Origin: Paracnuella aquatica
Lineage (GTDB): Bacteria; Bacteroidota; Bacteroidia; Chitinophagales; Chitinophagaceae
Length of the DNA: 64,000 nucleotides
Assembly: GCF_003332885.2 (NCBI RefSeq)
Contig: NZ_QOWJ01000017.1
Span: forward strand, 1-64,000
Direction of reading: 5' to 3'
The notes under the pieces were generated by a model. The model was not told where the DNA came from, ran no database searches, and worked only from the letters and a program-made list of their open reading frames with translations. A program made the translations under genes and the position numbers. Below are positions 47,372 to 55,892 of the stretch, one piece after another. The stretch's first letter is position 1. The number at the start of each line of letters is the position of its first letter.

Positions 47372-47428
47372 GCACAGAGCACTGAGGTTTGTCGTGCCTA
47401 GACCAATGGCTAAAGTACAATAGTTAAG

Positions 47429-47595
47429 ATTTGATCTTACGGACAGTGTCAGACAAGTTTAGACTCGTCGTACAAAACACTCCATTCAATATTTTCTTGG
47501 CAATGCCCCTCCACAAAAGAAAAGGGGTTTGGCAAGAAAATATTTGATCCGACAGGATCAAGGCCTAAACACAAAGACTGTTTGTAAGATCAAAT
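47429..47595. repeat. Nested 167-bp imperfect palindrome
   Basis: Outer arms of 19 bases with two mismatches (47429-47447, 47577-47595), then GTTTAG/CTAAAC (47457-47462, 47565-47570). Inside lie 16-base arms with one mismatch (47488-47503, 47529-47544) and CCCCT/AGGGG (47506-47510, 47523-47527). A separate local palindrome TTGATCC-GACA-GGATCAA is at 47544-47561. It fills most of the 335-bp gap between the sacsin-like gene and the coupling-protein gene. It is too elaborate for a plain terminator and could be a transfer or replication origin, or a structured RNA. Confidence 0.7.
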
Positions 47596-47706
47596 ACTGA
47601 GTTTTACAGCTAAAGCAAGTGCTTCGACCTTTGCTGTGTCGTAGTCTTTTATTTCAGCCTAATCTCGTAAGAAAGCTTTCCAGCAAGACAAACTTGTGAA
47701 TGGCAA

Positions 47707-49701
47707 CTATTTCTCTTTTTTTATGATCAGATGCTTTAGCCCGGGATGATTCAGCAAGTCCTCCATTTGAGACTGCACAAGGTCTTGCACATCTTGTTTA
47801 ATCTGTAGGTAATTGCGTTGTATAATCGTATTATCCAGCTTCTTAATAATAGGTATTTCTTCATAGTGCTCTTGTTCCTTTTTCAAAGCATCATGGTCGT
47901 TTGATAGCTGGCAGTGGAAGGCCTTTAGTTCTATTTTCTGATCAGGATTGTCTGCCACCATGCCTACAAATTCTCCAGATGAAAGGGCTGCAATCTTTGA
48001 GGGGGGTATAGCCGCATCCAACTGTTTGGAGCGGCTGATAGAGGTATCAGAGCTGTTGATGGAGTAGCTGGATCTGTCCTGCATAATCTTGCCAAAACGT
48101 TCGGAGAGCTGCTTAGCGGTTTCTCCGGTAACCTGGCCGCTGATGATGTTGCCGGTGATATTCATGATCACATCTGCCTGCTCTTTACCATAATCTTTTC
48201 GGAGCTGGCTAAAGTCCTGAACACCCAGCGAAGTAGCTACTTTGTTGCTCCTTGCCGTAGCAATCAGGCTATCCATATTGTTGAGGTAAATGGTAGGAAA
48301 TTCATCGAAAATGAGGCTGCTTTTCTGCATCCCTTTTCGGTTCACTAGCTTTACCAACCGGGTTACATAAAGGGAAAGCACGGCGCCATAGATTTGAAGC
48401 TTTTGCGGGTTGTTGCCCATGCACACAATTTTCGGCTCCTCCGGATTATTGATGTCCAGGGTGAAATCATTCCCGGATAAAACATAGTAAATCTGTGGCG
48501 AAGATAGCCGGGCCATGGCCACTTTAGCGGCCGCAATCTGTCCTTCCAACTGCTCCATGGCATCATTCAAATAAGCGGTAATGAAGGGGTTGATCAGCAC
48601 CTCAATTTCCTTTTCCGTTCTTAGTACCGAAAACAATGTATCGTAATCCACCTGCATCAGTTCTATTACATGTGGCAGAGTGCAGAATTCGCCATCCTGG
48701 TACCGACGCAAAAACCATATGACTGCACTTAGGAAATTAATCGGAGACTCTACAAAAAAATCACCCTGCCGTTTTATCCATTCCCGGTTTAGTCCCATCA
48801 GAATGGTGCGGGCCGATTCTGCTGCATCAGTAATGTCTGACATGGTGGATGGTTCCAGTGGATTGCAGCGGTGACTGCGGCTTAGATCATCAAAGTTGAT
48901 GACATGAAACTGGGGTGCAACAGGGTAGAGGTGCCTGTATTTTAAGTAAGTGTTGTAAGCTACAAGCGACAGGTCAGCAAACTTAAAATCATAAACAAAC
49001 ATGGTGAACCCTTTCTTTATGTGCTGGGTAATTACATGTCGAATGACAAAGTAAGACTTGCCTGATCCGGGTGAGCCTAGGACCAGCAAGGCCCGGAAGG
49101 GATTGATAATATTGATCCAACTCCTGCGCCACCTGCCTTTTAAATTATAACGTGCTGGCAGGTTGATGGAAAACTCGTTTTGAAGCAATCGTTCTTCCTG
49201 CGGGAATGTTTCATTCGCTTTATTGAAGACGTCTTTATGAATGAACTTTCCTTGTACAACACGGGATAGCAAGGTGCCTCCGGTTAGCATCAGAATAAAG
49301 CCAATGGTTGTTACTCCCATGTAGCATAAAGCAGCCGTTTCAGCCGCTGAAACGGCTTTTATACACCAATAGCTGGCGAAATAAATCAATAATCCAATAA
49401 CAATAATAGCGCTTGCTTTTTTGTGGCTTAACGTTTCCTTCTTCCTTCCTTTTGCGCCCAATAAAGAGATGGCAAGAAAAGCCATTGCGATTGCCTTAGA
49501 CGTATAAAAATGGTCGAATAAACCCGTCCCTTCGATGTTCTGGAGAAGTCTATCCGTTAACGTCGTGGTAAGCTGCCACTGCACAAAAGCACCGTAGCAA
49601 TAATAGTAAAAGTGAAGGGCCAATAGCAATATGCTCATTAGCCGGGTCATGTCTAAAATCTTCCGCAATCCTTGCTCATTTTCGCCTGTGTGCATAGCCA
49701 T
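47707..49701 (-). CDS. Type IV coupling protein (TraG/VirD4-like, YWFCY-type)
   Basis: 664 residues. The N-terminus has the FYYYCY motif (about 31-36) and about four membrane helices up to residue 150, as in Bacteroidota MobC/TraG coupling proteins with a YWFCY domain. The FtsK/VirD4-like ATPase has Walker A GSPGSGKS (209-216), LIFDEFPTIY as Walker B and a TraM-recognition-like C-terminal region. It links the relaxase-DNA complex to a type IV secretion channel at the inner membrane. It follows the relaxase gene by 12 bp. No secretion-channel genes are in the window, so the element is mobilizable or its tra genes are elsewhere. Confidence 0.9.
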   Translation of the reverse strand: MAMHTGENEQGLRKILDMTRLMSILLLALHFYYYCYGAFVQWQLTTTLTDRLLQNIEGTGLFDHFYTSKAIAMAFLAISLLGAKGRKKETLSHKKASAIIVIGLLIYFASYWCIKAVSAAETAALCYMGVTTIGFILMLTGGTLLSRVVQGKFIHKDVFNKANETFPQEERLLQNEFSINLPARYNLKGRWRRSWINIINPFRALLVLGSPGSGKSYFVIRHVITQHIKKGFTMFVYDFKFADLSLVAYNTYLKYRHLYPVAPQFHVINFDDLSRSHRCNPLEPSTMSDITDAAESARTILMGLNREWIKRQGDFFVESPINFLSAVIWFLRRYQDGEFCTLPHVIELMQVDYDTLFSVLRTEKEIEVLINPFITAYLNDAMEQLEGQIAAAKVAMARLSSPQIYYVLSGNDFTLDINNPEEPKIVCMGNNPQKLQIYGAVLSLYVTRLVKLVNRKGMQKSSLIFDEFPTIYLNNMDSLIATARSNKVATSLGVQDFSQLRKDYGKEQADVIMNITGNIISGQVTGETAKQLSERFGKIMQDRSSYSINSSDTSISRSKQLDAAIPPSKIAALSSGEFVGMVADNPDQKIELKAFHCQLSNDHDALKKEQEHYEEIPIIKKLDNTIIQRNYLQIKQDVQDLVQSQMEDLLNHPGLKHLIIKKEK

Positions 49702-49713
49702 AGGTCGTCCATT

Positions 49714-51003
49714 TTATGGGTGGTGGGAAATGCGTTTCCGCTTTTTCTTTTTGGTGCTTTTCAGTTGGTGAGGCACATAGCCGGTGGTTTGTTCAGGCTG
49801 CAGCAACTCGTTTACGGCTTTCGGAATGTTTATCGAATTGTCTTGTTCGGTATAGAGTTTTTGCCCACTTTCTCCAGTCTGTTTATCCATCTCGGGACGT
49901 TTGTCAGCAGTATGGTGAAGCCGTACATTTAGTGCCAAGCCTTCGGTTTTACTACACCTTTCCTGAAGTCCTTTAGCACTATAGGCTTTTCCTAAATTGC
50001 TGCCGTTGAAGACAGTTTTTGTGCGGTGATCAATGTAGGTGACACCATAAATAAGTCCTTGGTCATTCTGTCGAACGGCTGTATGAATTCCGTCTTTTTC
50101 AAGTGTGTTTACGAGACTTTGCAGGGTGTGTTTCGGGTTCTTCAGAAGGGCTAAATCGATCGCATTTTTTACCCTTGCTTTATGCGGTTGTCGTGCTACT
50201 TCATTCTGTGCATAGCGCTGTTGGAGATGCTTCAATGTAGGCTTATTGTAAAAATCGCTGGCCTTTATGGGAACACCTATTTTCTTTCCTTCTGCATCCA
50301 TTATCCGGTAAACCAAGCCTCCGTTTTTGTAAATACGGGACCCTTCATTGCCATTATCAGCCACAACATTGTACGGCTGCAAGACCGCATTTAATTCGGG
50401 CAGGGAGGTGTACTTATAGTTGTTCAGCACATGCTGCAACACGCCAGCAATAGCTCTTTTTGTTTCGCTTTTCCCGTATTGAACTTTCACTGCATTCACT
50501 GGCTCTAGCTCGTATGCTTGCCTTTGTTTGTGCTCATCAGCCTTCACTAATCCAAAGGCTTGTTCAATCTCCTTCCGGACTTTTTGAGATTGATTTTGCC
50601 CAATATTCTGAGTGTCTATCCGGCTGCCGTCAGGTCTCACTTTTACCGTTACCAAGTGAATGTGCGGGTGGCCGGCATCATGGTGTTGATACACTAAGTA
50701 GGGCTGTCCGGCAAAGCCAATTTTGGTCATGTAAGCATCTGCGATTTCACTCAGCTGCACATCGGAAAGGTGCTTTTCTGATGGGTCGAAGTTGAGCGAT
50801 ATGTGCACGCTGTTACGGGTCACATTTTCATTCAAAGCAGCCTGCTTCAGCAGCCGGTTTAGCTTGTTGGAAAGGGTTAATTGTGATACATCTTTGGGGT
50901 AATTGACAGCCGCTATGCACTCCGCGACGCCTTGCTTTACCTTCTGTTCATTGTAGTTTAGGGCTCTGTGAATGGACGTTCCTGTTTTGATTACTGCAAC
51001 CAT
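49714..51003 (-). CDS. Relaxase (MobA/VirD2-type mobilization nuclease)
   Basis: 429 residues. The relaxase domain lies in the first 250 residues with the three-His metal site GHPHIHLV (His112, His114, His116). The likely nicking Tyr is in the N-terminal region (Tyr17 or Tyr35). The C-terminal half is basic and probably non-catalytic (KSTKKKKRKR at the end). The enzyme nicks oriT and leads the strand into the recipient. It overlaps the MobC-like gene by 13 bp and precedes the coupling-protein gene, the standard Bacteroidota mobilization order. Confidence 0.92.
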   Translation of the reverse strand: MVAVIKTGTSIHRALNYNEQKVKQGVAECIAAVNYPKDVSQLTLSNKLNRLLKQAALNENVTRNSVHISLNFDPSEKHLSDVQLSEIADAYMTKIGFAGQPYLVYQHHDAGHPHIHLVTVKVRPDGSRIDTQNIGQNQSQKVRKEIEQAFGLVKADEHKQRQAYELEPVNAVKVQYGKSETKRAIAGVLQHVLNNYKYTSLPELNAVLQPYNVVADNGNEGSRIYKNGGLVYRIMDAEGKKIGVPIKASDFYNKPTLKHLQQRYAQNEVARQPHKARVKNAIDLALLKNPKHTLQSLVNTLEKDGIHTAVRQNDQGLIYGVTYIDHRTKTVFNGSNLGKAYSAKGLQERCSKTEGLALNVRLHHTADKRPEMDKQTGESGQKLYTEQDNSINIPKAVNELLQPEQTTGYVPHQLKSTKKKKRKRISHHP

Positions 51004-51383
51004 TGGTCGGCGATTTTGTTGATACGATTTTTGATCTCTTCTACTTTGTTTGAGAGGATTTCTTTCTCCAGTTCGTAGGTGATTATCCAGCTTCTGAATT
51101 CAGAAATTTGGTGCAGGGTGTGCAGTTTTTTCACGGCTTGATTGACGTTATTTCCGATGCTGTTTAGCTCACCTCTGAGCTGCATCATCTCTGACATAAA
51201 GTCATCCAAAGACTGGTTGCGGTAAGTGGCAACAACAGGCTTGCCCAGCAGGATCTTACGGGCATACTCACTCAGCTTTCGGCAGGTTGTTTTTTTGAAG
51301 CCCTTCTGGAGTTTGGTGTATTCCTCCGGCTTTAATCGCAGGTGTAGCCACTTTGTTCGATTATTGTTTTGTTCACTCATCAC
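50991..51383 (-). CDS. MobC-like relaxosome accessory protein
   Basis: 130 residues. A ribbon-helix-helix-like N-terminus (KWLHLRLKPEEYTKLQKGF, then SEYARKILLGKPV) is followed by the MobC core motif LRGELNSIGNNVNQAVKKLH. A charged helical tail ends the protein. Such proteins bind oriT and help the relaxase melt the nick site. Its start overlaps the stop of a small upstream frame (ATGA) and its end overlaps the relaxase gene by 13 bp. oriT of these systems usually lies near this gene's promoter. Confidence 0.88.
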   Translation of the reverse strand: MMSEQNNNRTKWLHLRLKPEEYTKLQKGFKKTTCRKLSEYARKILLGKPVVATYRNQSLDDFMSEMMQLRGELNSIGNNVNQAVKKLHTLHQISEFRSWIITYELEKEILSNKVEEIKNRINKIADQWLQ

Positions 51384-51544
51384 GGTTTCTTTTTCACGGT
51401 TTTTATAATCTGTTGCTTATTGGCAGCACCGCCCACGACTTCGGAGTGACGGTAGCCAGAAGCGGTTGTGATACAACCGGACATCTGGCCGATTGCGAAA
51501 AAGAGGCAATCTGAAAGACATATAAGGTCTTGAGCGATATTCAT
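51380..51544 (-). CDS. Small hypothetical protein upstream of mobC
   Basis: 54 residues from MNIAQDLICLSDCLFF, ending in TVKKKP. Its stop overlaps the mobC start as ATGA, typical of translational coupling and the main reason to call it. It is mildly hydrophobic at the start and Cys-containing. No family recognised; it could be leader sequence only. Confidence 0.35.
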   Translation of the reverse strand: MNIAQDLICLSDCLFFAIGQMSGCITTASGYRHSEVVGGAANKQQIIKTVKKKP

Positions 51545-51629
51545 AGTGGTTGTTTCGGCTTTTAGCTTCTTTATGCTAATGAATAGAGACTGTTTAATAA
51601 GGCACTTTAAAACGTAACCTGAAGGCTTG

Positions 51630-52526
51630 CTACTGCCTCCGGTAATCTGGCGATGACTTGCCAATGTTTACCATCCAATCGTTGAAATCTTTGTAGTACT
51701 TGTAAAGGGAGCTTTTGTCTCTGTATTTTTCACTGAGGGATAGAGCATAGCGGGTGCAATTTTGTCCGGTTTTATCCTGGTCTAAAAAGAGGTTGATACA
51801 ATCGTGTTTCTCCATGAACGATCTGGCTTTTTCAAAAAACGACAACGAATTCAACACAAGAAAATCACCAGGTAATAGCTGTTGATTTGTTGCAATGGCC
51901 ATGAAAGAAAGGAAATCAAAGAAGCCTTCGAAAACGGCCACTTCATTCGCACCTACCGCAATAGAGGTAAAGCTTTTGGGAGCGCTGCTGCCCTTGAAAA
52001 AGGCGTTTCTTAGTTCATAGCCACCAACATCATTTTTGAAGCCAATGGCAAAATAACGCCGCTGATTAAGCTCGTAAGTAACCTCCCTACAAAAGCTCCC
52101 TGCAATCTCAAAAGGTATTCGCCTTTGACGTAAATAGCGGCAAAGGGCGAACGATGACAGCGGCCGTATATCGAGAATTTTGATTTGCTCCGCTGTCTCA
52201 AGTTGGGGCGATGTTTTGTTTAATAAGTCCGGCTGGTGAAGAGAAGGGACAGCATGTACAGCACGCAGGAATTCACCGACTGTGCAATTATTGTACAGGA
52301 TAGCAAAGTCGATCAGATTACCCCCTTTACCAAGGCCATGATCATACCACCTGTTTAGTTTTCGGTTTACTTTGAAGGACGGCGTTTTTTCATTGCGAAG
52401 TGGGGAGAGATACCAATAATCAATGTTCTGAACCTTTGCTGGCTCATAGCCTAATGATGATAGGTAAGAAACCATGTCAATGTTTTTGGCTTCTTCGCAG
52501 GAAGCCATTTGTTTTCTGAAAACCAT
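51630..52526 (-). CDS. Toprim-domain, CHC2-like primase fragment protein
   Basis: 298 residues. The N-terminal 100 residues follow the DnaG zinc-ribbon layout (YLSPLRNEKTPSFKVNRKLNRW, GKGGNLIDFAI), but the Cys/His ligands are absent. A toprim domain follows with the conserved Glu (AVFEGFFDFLSF) and the DxD-type motif (LFLDQDKTGQN). Such proteins sit next to mobilization genes in many Bacteroidota elements and may prime the transferred strand. The start may be Met1 or Met7. The gene is divergent from a small gene across a 35-bp palindrome. Confidence 0.82.
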   Translation of the reverse strand: MVFRKQMASCEEAKNIDMVSYLSSLGYEPAKVQNIDYWYLSPLRNEKTPSFKVNRKLNRWYDHGLGKGGNLIDFAILYNNCTVGEFLRAVHAVPSLHQPDLLNKTSPQLETAEQIKILDIRPLSSFALCRYLRQRRIPFEIAGSFCREVTYELNQRRYFAIGFKNDVGGYELRNAFFKGSSAPKSFTSIAVGANEVAVFEGFFDFLSFMAIATNQQLLPGDFLVLNSLSFFEKARSFMEKHDCINLFLDQDKTGQNCTRYALSLSEKYRDKSSLYKYYKDFNDWMVNIGKSSPDYRRQ

Positions 52527-52594
52527 AGCGCCACATTTTCGTTTTTACACAATTCAGAGAAAGCGAAAACGAAATTAGTTTGGCAATATGGCCT

Positions 52595-52629
52595 TACCTA
52601 TCCTCATTAAATTTTAATGGGGATAGGTA
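52595..52629. repeat. Near-perfect 35-bp palindrome
   Basis: Arms 52595-52611 and 52613-52629 pair over 17 positions around a single central base. Sixteen pairs are Watson-Crick and one is T:G (52604 with 52620). It lies between the divergent primase-like gene and the gene at 52635. It is a candidate operator, origin or transfer site of the element. Confidence 0.75.
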
Positions 52630-52634
52630 CGTCG

Positions 52635-52970
52635 ATGGCAAATACATTTGTGATTGAAGTGATTGATAATTTTAAATGTGCAGTTATGCTTACAACAAAC
52701 GACATCGCCCAAGTGTATGATACAATCTTAAGTATCCCTGGCATGAACGAAACCGTGAAGATTGACCTGAAAATGTCCCGTAAAAACGTGTTGCTGTTGA
52801 ACAGAGTAATAGAACGCGGACTGACGCCAAAACCGGATGACAAAGCATCGAACCTACTCGAAATTGTCTCCGAAGATGCTCTGAAAGAATTGACGTCTCT
52901 TGCGGAAGACTGCCTAAAGAAAGCAGGTCTTACAGAGTTAAGTGAGAAGCTGAAATCATTAAAGCAATAA
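52635..52970 (+). CDS. Hypothetical protein of the mobile element
   Basis: 111 residues from MANTFVIEVIDNF, acidic and helical, ending ELSEKLKSLKQ. An in-frame ATG at 52617 lies inside the 35-bp palindrome, so the ATG at 52635 is preferred. It is the only plus-strand gene in this minus-strand module and is divergent from the primase-like gene. I recognise no family. It could be an element-encoded control protein, but no DNA-binding motif is obvious. Confidence 0.6.
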   Translation: MANTFVIEVIDNFKCAVMLTTNDIAQVYDTILSIPGMNETVKIDLKMSRKNVLLLNRVIERGLTPKPDDKASNLLEIVSEDALKELTSLAEDCLKKAGLTELSEKLKSLKQ

Positions 52971-53033
52971 GCTCATTTATCCAGCTTCCAGCCATCGTCG
53001 CTCAATGTAAGACGGGCTTTGCGGGTGGCTTTA

Positions 53034-53498
53034 TTAGAGAAGTTTATTGTTGTTAAGGGGTGAAAAGGGAGTGATGTTTTTGTAAGCGGTTGTGTATTCA
53101 ACCACTGCTCCTTTGCCGTCGTTTTCTGTTTGCACGGATGTTACCTCGGAAAGATCTTCATCGGCAATTTTTACCTTTTGCACATCCAATGATTTATCTT
53201 TCTCCGGAGTGGCAAGTAAATAAGATTGCGCCTTTGCAGTAAACTGAATTAGCGACTTACCGACATCACCCAATTTTTGTGTTCGCTGCACGGATACCAG
53301 CCCTTCCTTTTCCAGCCCGGCGTCGATGGCTTTTTTCGCATGCGAAGGGTCGCTGCAGTAAATGTCATAATTGATAGCCTTGGGATATTTTCCTTGCTGC
53401 CTGATTACCTGCGTGGCTTCTTCTTTGCTCAATTCTTTTGTTGAACAACTGGCGTAAAACAGCGCAATTGTGGAGATAAGGAGGGTTAGCTTTTTCAT
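53034..53498 (-). CDS. Putative lipoprotein with a frameshifted C-terminus
   Basis: 154 residues, SPII signal MKKLTLLISTIALFYASC (Cys18), then a soluble domain with no recognised family. The frame ends in an abrupt NNNKLL. If one G is removed from the G-run at 53057-53060 the frame continues as PLTTINFSNKATRK...DDGWKLDK and stops at 52973-52975. This reads like a natural C-terminus. So the full protein was probably about 21 residues longer and the present copy carries a 1-base insertion, real or a sequencing error. It may be a surface-exclusion or entry protein, but that is a guess. Confidence 0.7.
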   Translation of the reverse strand: MKKLTLLISTIALFYASCSTKELSKEEATQVIRQQGKYPKAINYDIYCSDPSHAKKAIDAGLEKEGLVSVQRTQKLGDVGKSLIQFTAKAQSYLLATPEKDKSLDVQKVKIADEDLSEVTSVQTENDGKGAVVEYTTAYKNITPFSPLNNNKLL

Positions 53499-53566
53499 GG
53501 TTGGGTGGTGTTTGATTAGGGTATTAAAATTACTGAATTCGATAATGAAGAACTTGCGGTTTGGAT

Positions 53567-53592
53567 AAAAAAAGGGCTTTACAGCAGCCCTT
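53567..53592 (-). terminator. Terminator of the RadC-like gene
   Basis: On the minus strand AAGGGCT-GCTGTAA-AGCCCTT is followed by seven T (plus 53567-53573). The hairpin overlaps the last codons of the gene. Confidence 0.85.
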
Positions 53593-54049
53593 CGTCAGCA
53601 AAGGAGTAATATCCTTCGCTGGAAATAATCAGGTGATCCAAAACCTTGATGTCAAGGAAAGAACCGGCACATTTTATTTTCTGCGTAAGCTCTTCATCTT
53701 GCCTGCTCGGTTTGAGTGATCCGCTCGGGTGGTTGTGCGAAAGAACAAGGCTTACGGCATTTACTTTTAATGCTGCGGAATAAATCAACCGGGGGTCGGC
53801 TACAGTGCCCGTAATACCTCCGGATGAAACGTTGTAAACACAAAGAACTTTGTTGGCCCGGTTCAAAAACAACACTTTGAATTGCTCCACCAGGTCCATT
53901 TTCCCCTCTTCCCAAATAGCCTGCAGTACATCATACGCATCTTTGGAGGAGGCAATCGCAGGACGCTCGGAAGCCTTTACTTTGGACTTGTAAACTAACT
54001 CCACTTCGGCTACATTGCTCAATACTTCGGCGATGACTTTCTTTTCCAT
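53579..54049 (-). CDS. RadC-like JAB/MPN domain protein
   Basis: 156 residues. The JAMM motif is intact: Glu55 (LVEQFKVLFLN), SHNHPSGSLKPSRQD with His105 and His107, and Asp118. This is the short form lacking the N-terminal helix-hairpin-helix of chromosomal RadC. Short RadC proteins are common on plasmids and integrative elements of Bacteroidota. The 'DNA repair' label is historical; the molecular activity of this family is unsettled. Confidence 0.9.
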   Translation of the reverse strand: MEKKVIAEVLSNVAEVELVYKSKVKASERPAIASSKDAYDVLQAIWEEGKMDLVEQFKVLFLNRANKVLCVYNVSSGGITGTVADPRLIYSAALKVNAVSLVLSHNHPSGSLKPSRQDEELTQKIKCAGSFLDIKVLDHLIISSEGYYSFADEGLL

Positions 54050-54350
54050 AATCTTTGTTTTACGTGTTTTGAAATTGATTATGGAGCCTGCCCGGCTTTC
54101 GCCGCCACCAGGCGCAAGGAGGAACTGAATAAATACGTGGACGATAAAAGTTGACCACTTGTTTTAGCTGGTGCAGGATAAAAAGACAAAGGTTTGACCC
54201 TCTGTTTTATGCGGTAGTTCCTTGTCGCCCGTGACGGCGAAAGCCGAACTTTGTGCAGTGATGCAATGAAAAAACCTACGCTTCGTTTCAACCATCTTTA
54301 ATGATAAAACCACCGCCCGAAGGGCGGCGATTTTTTGGTTTTGGTGCCTT
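54050..54350. other. Intergenic stretch with GC-rich hairpin
   Basis: About 300 bp without a supported gene. CCGCCC-GAA-GGGCGG (54313-54327) followed by T6 at 54331-54336 is a terminator-like hairpin. It also lies 24 bp past the stop of the MutS-like gene on the minus strand, so it may serve that gene. Confidence 0.5.
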
Positions 54351-54671
54351 TTACTTCGGCTTAAAACTCTCACTCACGCCTCGCTTGACAAGACCTTTTG
54401 CCGTCTTAGGGTCTTCCAGTTGTTCACAAATTGCCACCTTGTAACCAGCTTTGACAAGCGTTCGTAAATGCCGATCCAAAGAATGAAATGGAAAGCCTGA
54501 TAACTTTTTCAGTTCGTCGCAGGAGGATGTTGTCAGGACTAATCCTAACGTTTGAGAAACTGCCTTTGCATCAGCACCAAACGTCTCGTAGAAGTCACCA
54601 ACACGAAAAAGAAGAATGGCGTCTGGGTATTTTGCCTTAATTGCTTTGTATTGCTCCATTAGTGCACTCAT
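54351..54671 (-). CDS. Stand-alone MutS domain I-like protein
   Basis: 106 residues matching only the N-terminal mismatch-recognition domain of MutS: MEQYKAIKAKYPDAILLFRVGDFYETF, then AISQTLG-type and GFPFHSLDRHLRTLVKAGYKVAICEQ blocks. The Phe-x-Glu mismatch-probing motif is retained (Phe27, Glu29 in DFYET). The connector, lever, clamp and ATPase domains are absent, and no further MutS sequence follows in any frame, so it looks like an independent small gene. It could bind mismatched or structured DNA. Its role on the element is unknown. Confidence 0.85.
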   Translation of the reverse strand: MSALMEQYKAIKAKYPDAILLFRVGDFYETFGADAKAVSQTLGLVLTTSSCDELKKLSGFPFHSLDRHLRTLVKAGYKVAICEQLEDPKTAKGLVKRGVSESFKPK

Positions 54672-54720
54672 AAAAGAAAAATTGAAGGAGAAAGGGTGGC
54701 CGTAGCCACCCGGATTATGT

Positions 54721-55782
54721 TTAATTCAGATGAAGAGCGGCACTGCCGTGCTTTGCAAAATTTTCGCACAGATGGAAAGCCTTTTGCGTCCGCACCTGCG
54801 CCGTGCCACCGTACAGCAACGACTTTAACTTGGCTTCGCTGTTCTTGTAAGTCCGTACATTTTGATAGTAGCCGGTCACCGCATTGTAAGCGCCGAAAAG
54901 CGTTCCTTTCGTTGTTTCTTGTTGCTGTGTAGGATTGCTCATGGCGTATTCAAAAGCGGCATCACACATGTTGGCAAAGCAGGTAGAAAATTCATTTTCT
55001 TTTCCGGCTTGTACCGCTTGCAGTGCTTCTTTGTTCGGCGTCAACGCTAATTGAATGAGCTTTTTTGTTTCTGCGTCCGTGATGCAAACCTTTGTCCAAT
55101 GGTTGAAAATTGTGTCCAATTCTTTAGAAAAGTTATTGGAAATGCCTATGACTTTGTGCGCCTGTTCCAGCCGCTCTTTTGCACCCATCGTGTGACGGAT
55201 TTTAATACAGTTGGTATGGTTGCGAAGGGCTGCGTTTAGTGTGTTGGCGCAAACAATCCTCACCGGAGTAAACGCTGCTGTAATGCTTCCAAAACCATCA
55301 TGAGACGTTGTAAGAAACAGATACTTTTCGATTAAATCATCGATGCCCACTTTGATATAGCCGGGCAATTTTGCCGTGATGAAAATGCGTTCGCCTTTGC
55401 CGAGTGCGCCGGCTGTTTCGTATTGGATGCCTTCACCGCATACAATGGCGTCAAAGAAGCTAAACGCATCTACGTTTTGCACCACTTCATAATCTCTGCC
55501 CACTACGCCTAAAGCCTGTTCAGTGTCTGTGCGGACGGTAGCAAAATAGTTCGGCACTTCAATTTTCGGCATGATAATATCGCTGTTGCCAAAGCTGTTT
55601 TCATTGTCGTAGGTAAACAGCTTTCGTTTGACAACGGTAAAATCTAACTCGGCAAACTTTAGTGCTTCAGCACTATTTGGGTAATCGGTAACAATCTGTC
55701 CCAAGCCGTGCCAGGCTTTTTCTTTCACTGAAAAGAAACTGTGGCCTCCTGTTTTTTCGTTGTAATTGATGTTGTGAGCCAT
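54721..55782 (-). CDS. DUF932 domain-containing protein
   Basis: 353 residues of the phage/plasmid-associated DUF932 family. Recognised by an N-terminal KAWHGLGQIV, a central YEVVQN..AFSFFDAIV, ETAGALGKGERIFITAKLP, and FTPVRIVCANTLNAALRN. These proteins are typical of plasmids, phages and ICEs, and their function is not established. It lies in the same direction as the SSB gene 110 bp upstream. Complete, with no oddities seen. Confidence 0.88.
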   Translation of the reverse strand: MAHNINYNEKTGGHSFFSVKEKAWHGLGQIVTDYPNSAEALKFAELDFTVVKRKLFTYDNENSFGNSDIIMPKIEVPNYFATVRTDTEQALGVVGRDYEVVQNVDAFSFFDAIVCGEGIQYETAGALGKGERIFITAKLPGYIKVGIDDLIEKYLFLTTSHDGFGSITAAFTPVRIVCANTLNAALRNHTNCIKIRHTMGAKERLEQAHKVIGISNNFSKELDTIFNHWTKVCITDAETKKLIQLALTPNKEALQAVQAGKENEFSTCFANMCDAAFEYAMSNPTQQQETTKGTLFGAYNAVTGYYQNVRTYKNSEAKLKSLLYGGTAQVRTQKAFHLCENFAKHGSAALHLN

Positions 55783-55892
55783 GATGTGCTACCCAGCTTT
55801 GATTTCTATCCCGCAGGCGGTACTACTGCGGTTTGTTTTGAATAAATAAGTTTGAAAAGTTCCGGCACTGGAATGCGGGAACTGCGGTGAGG

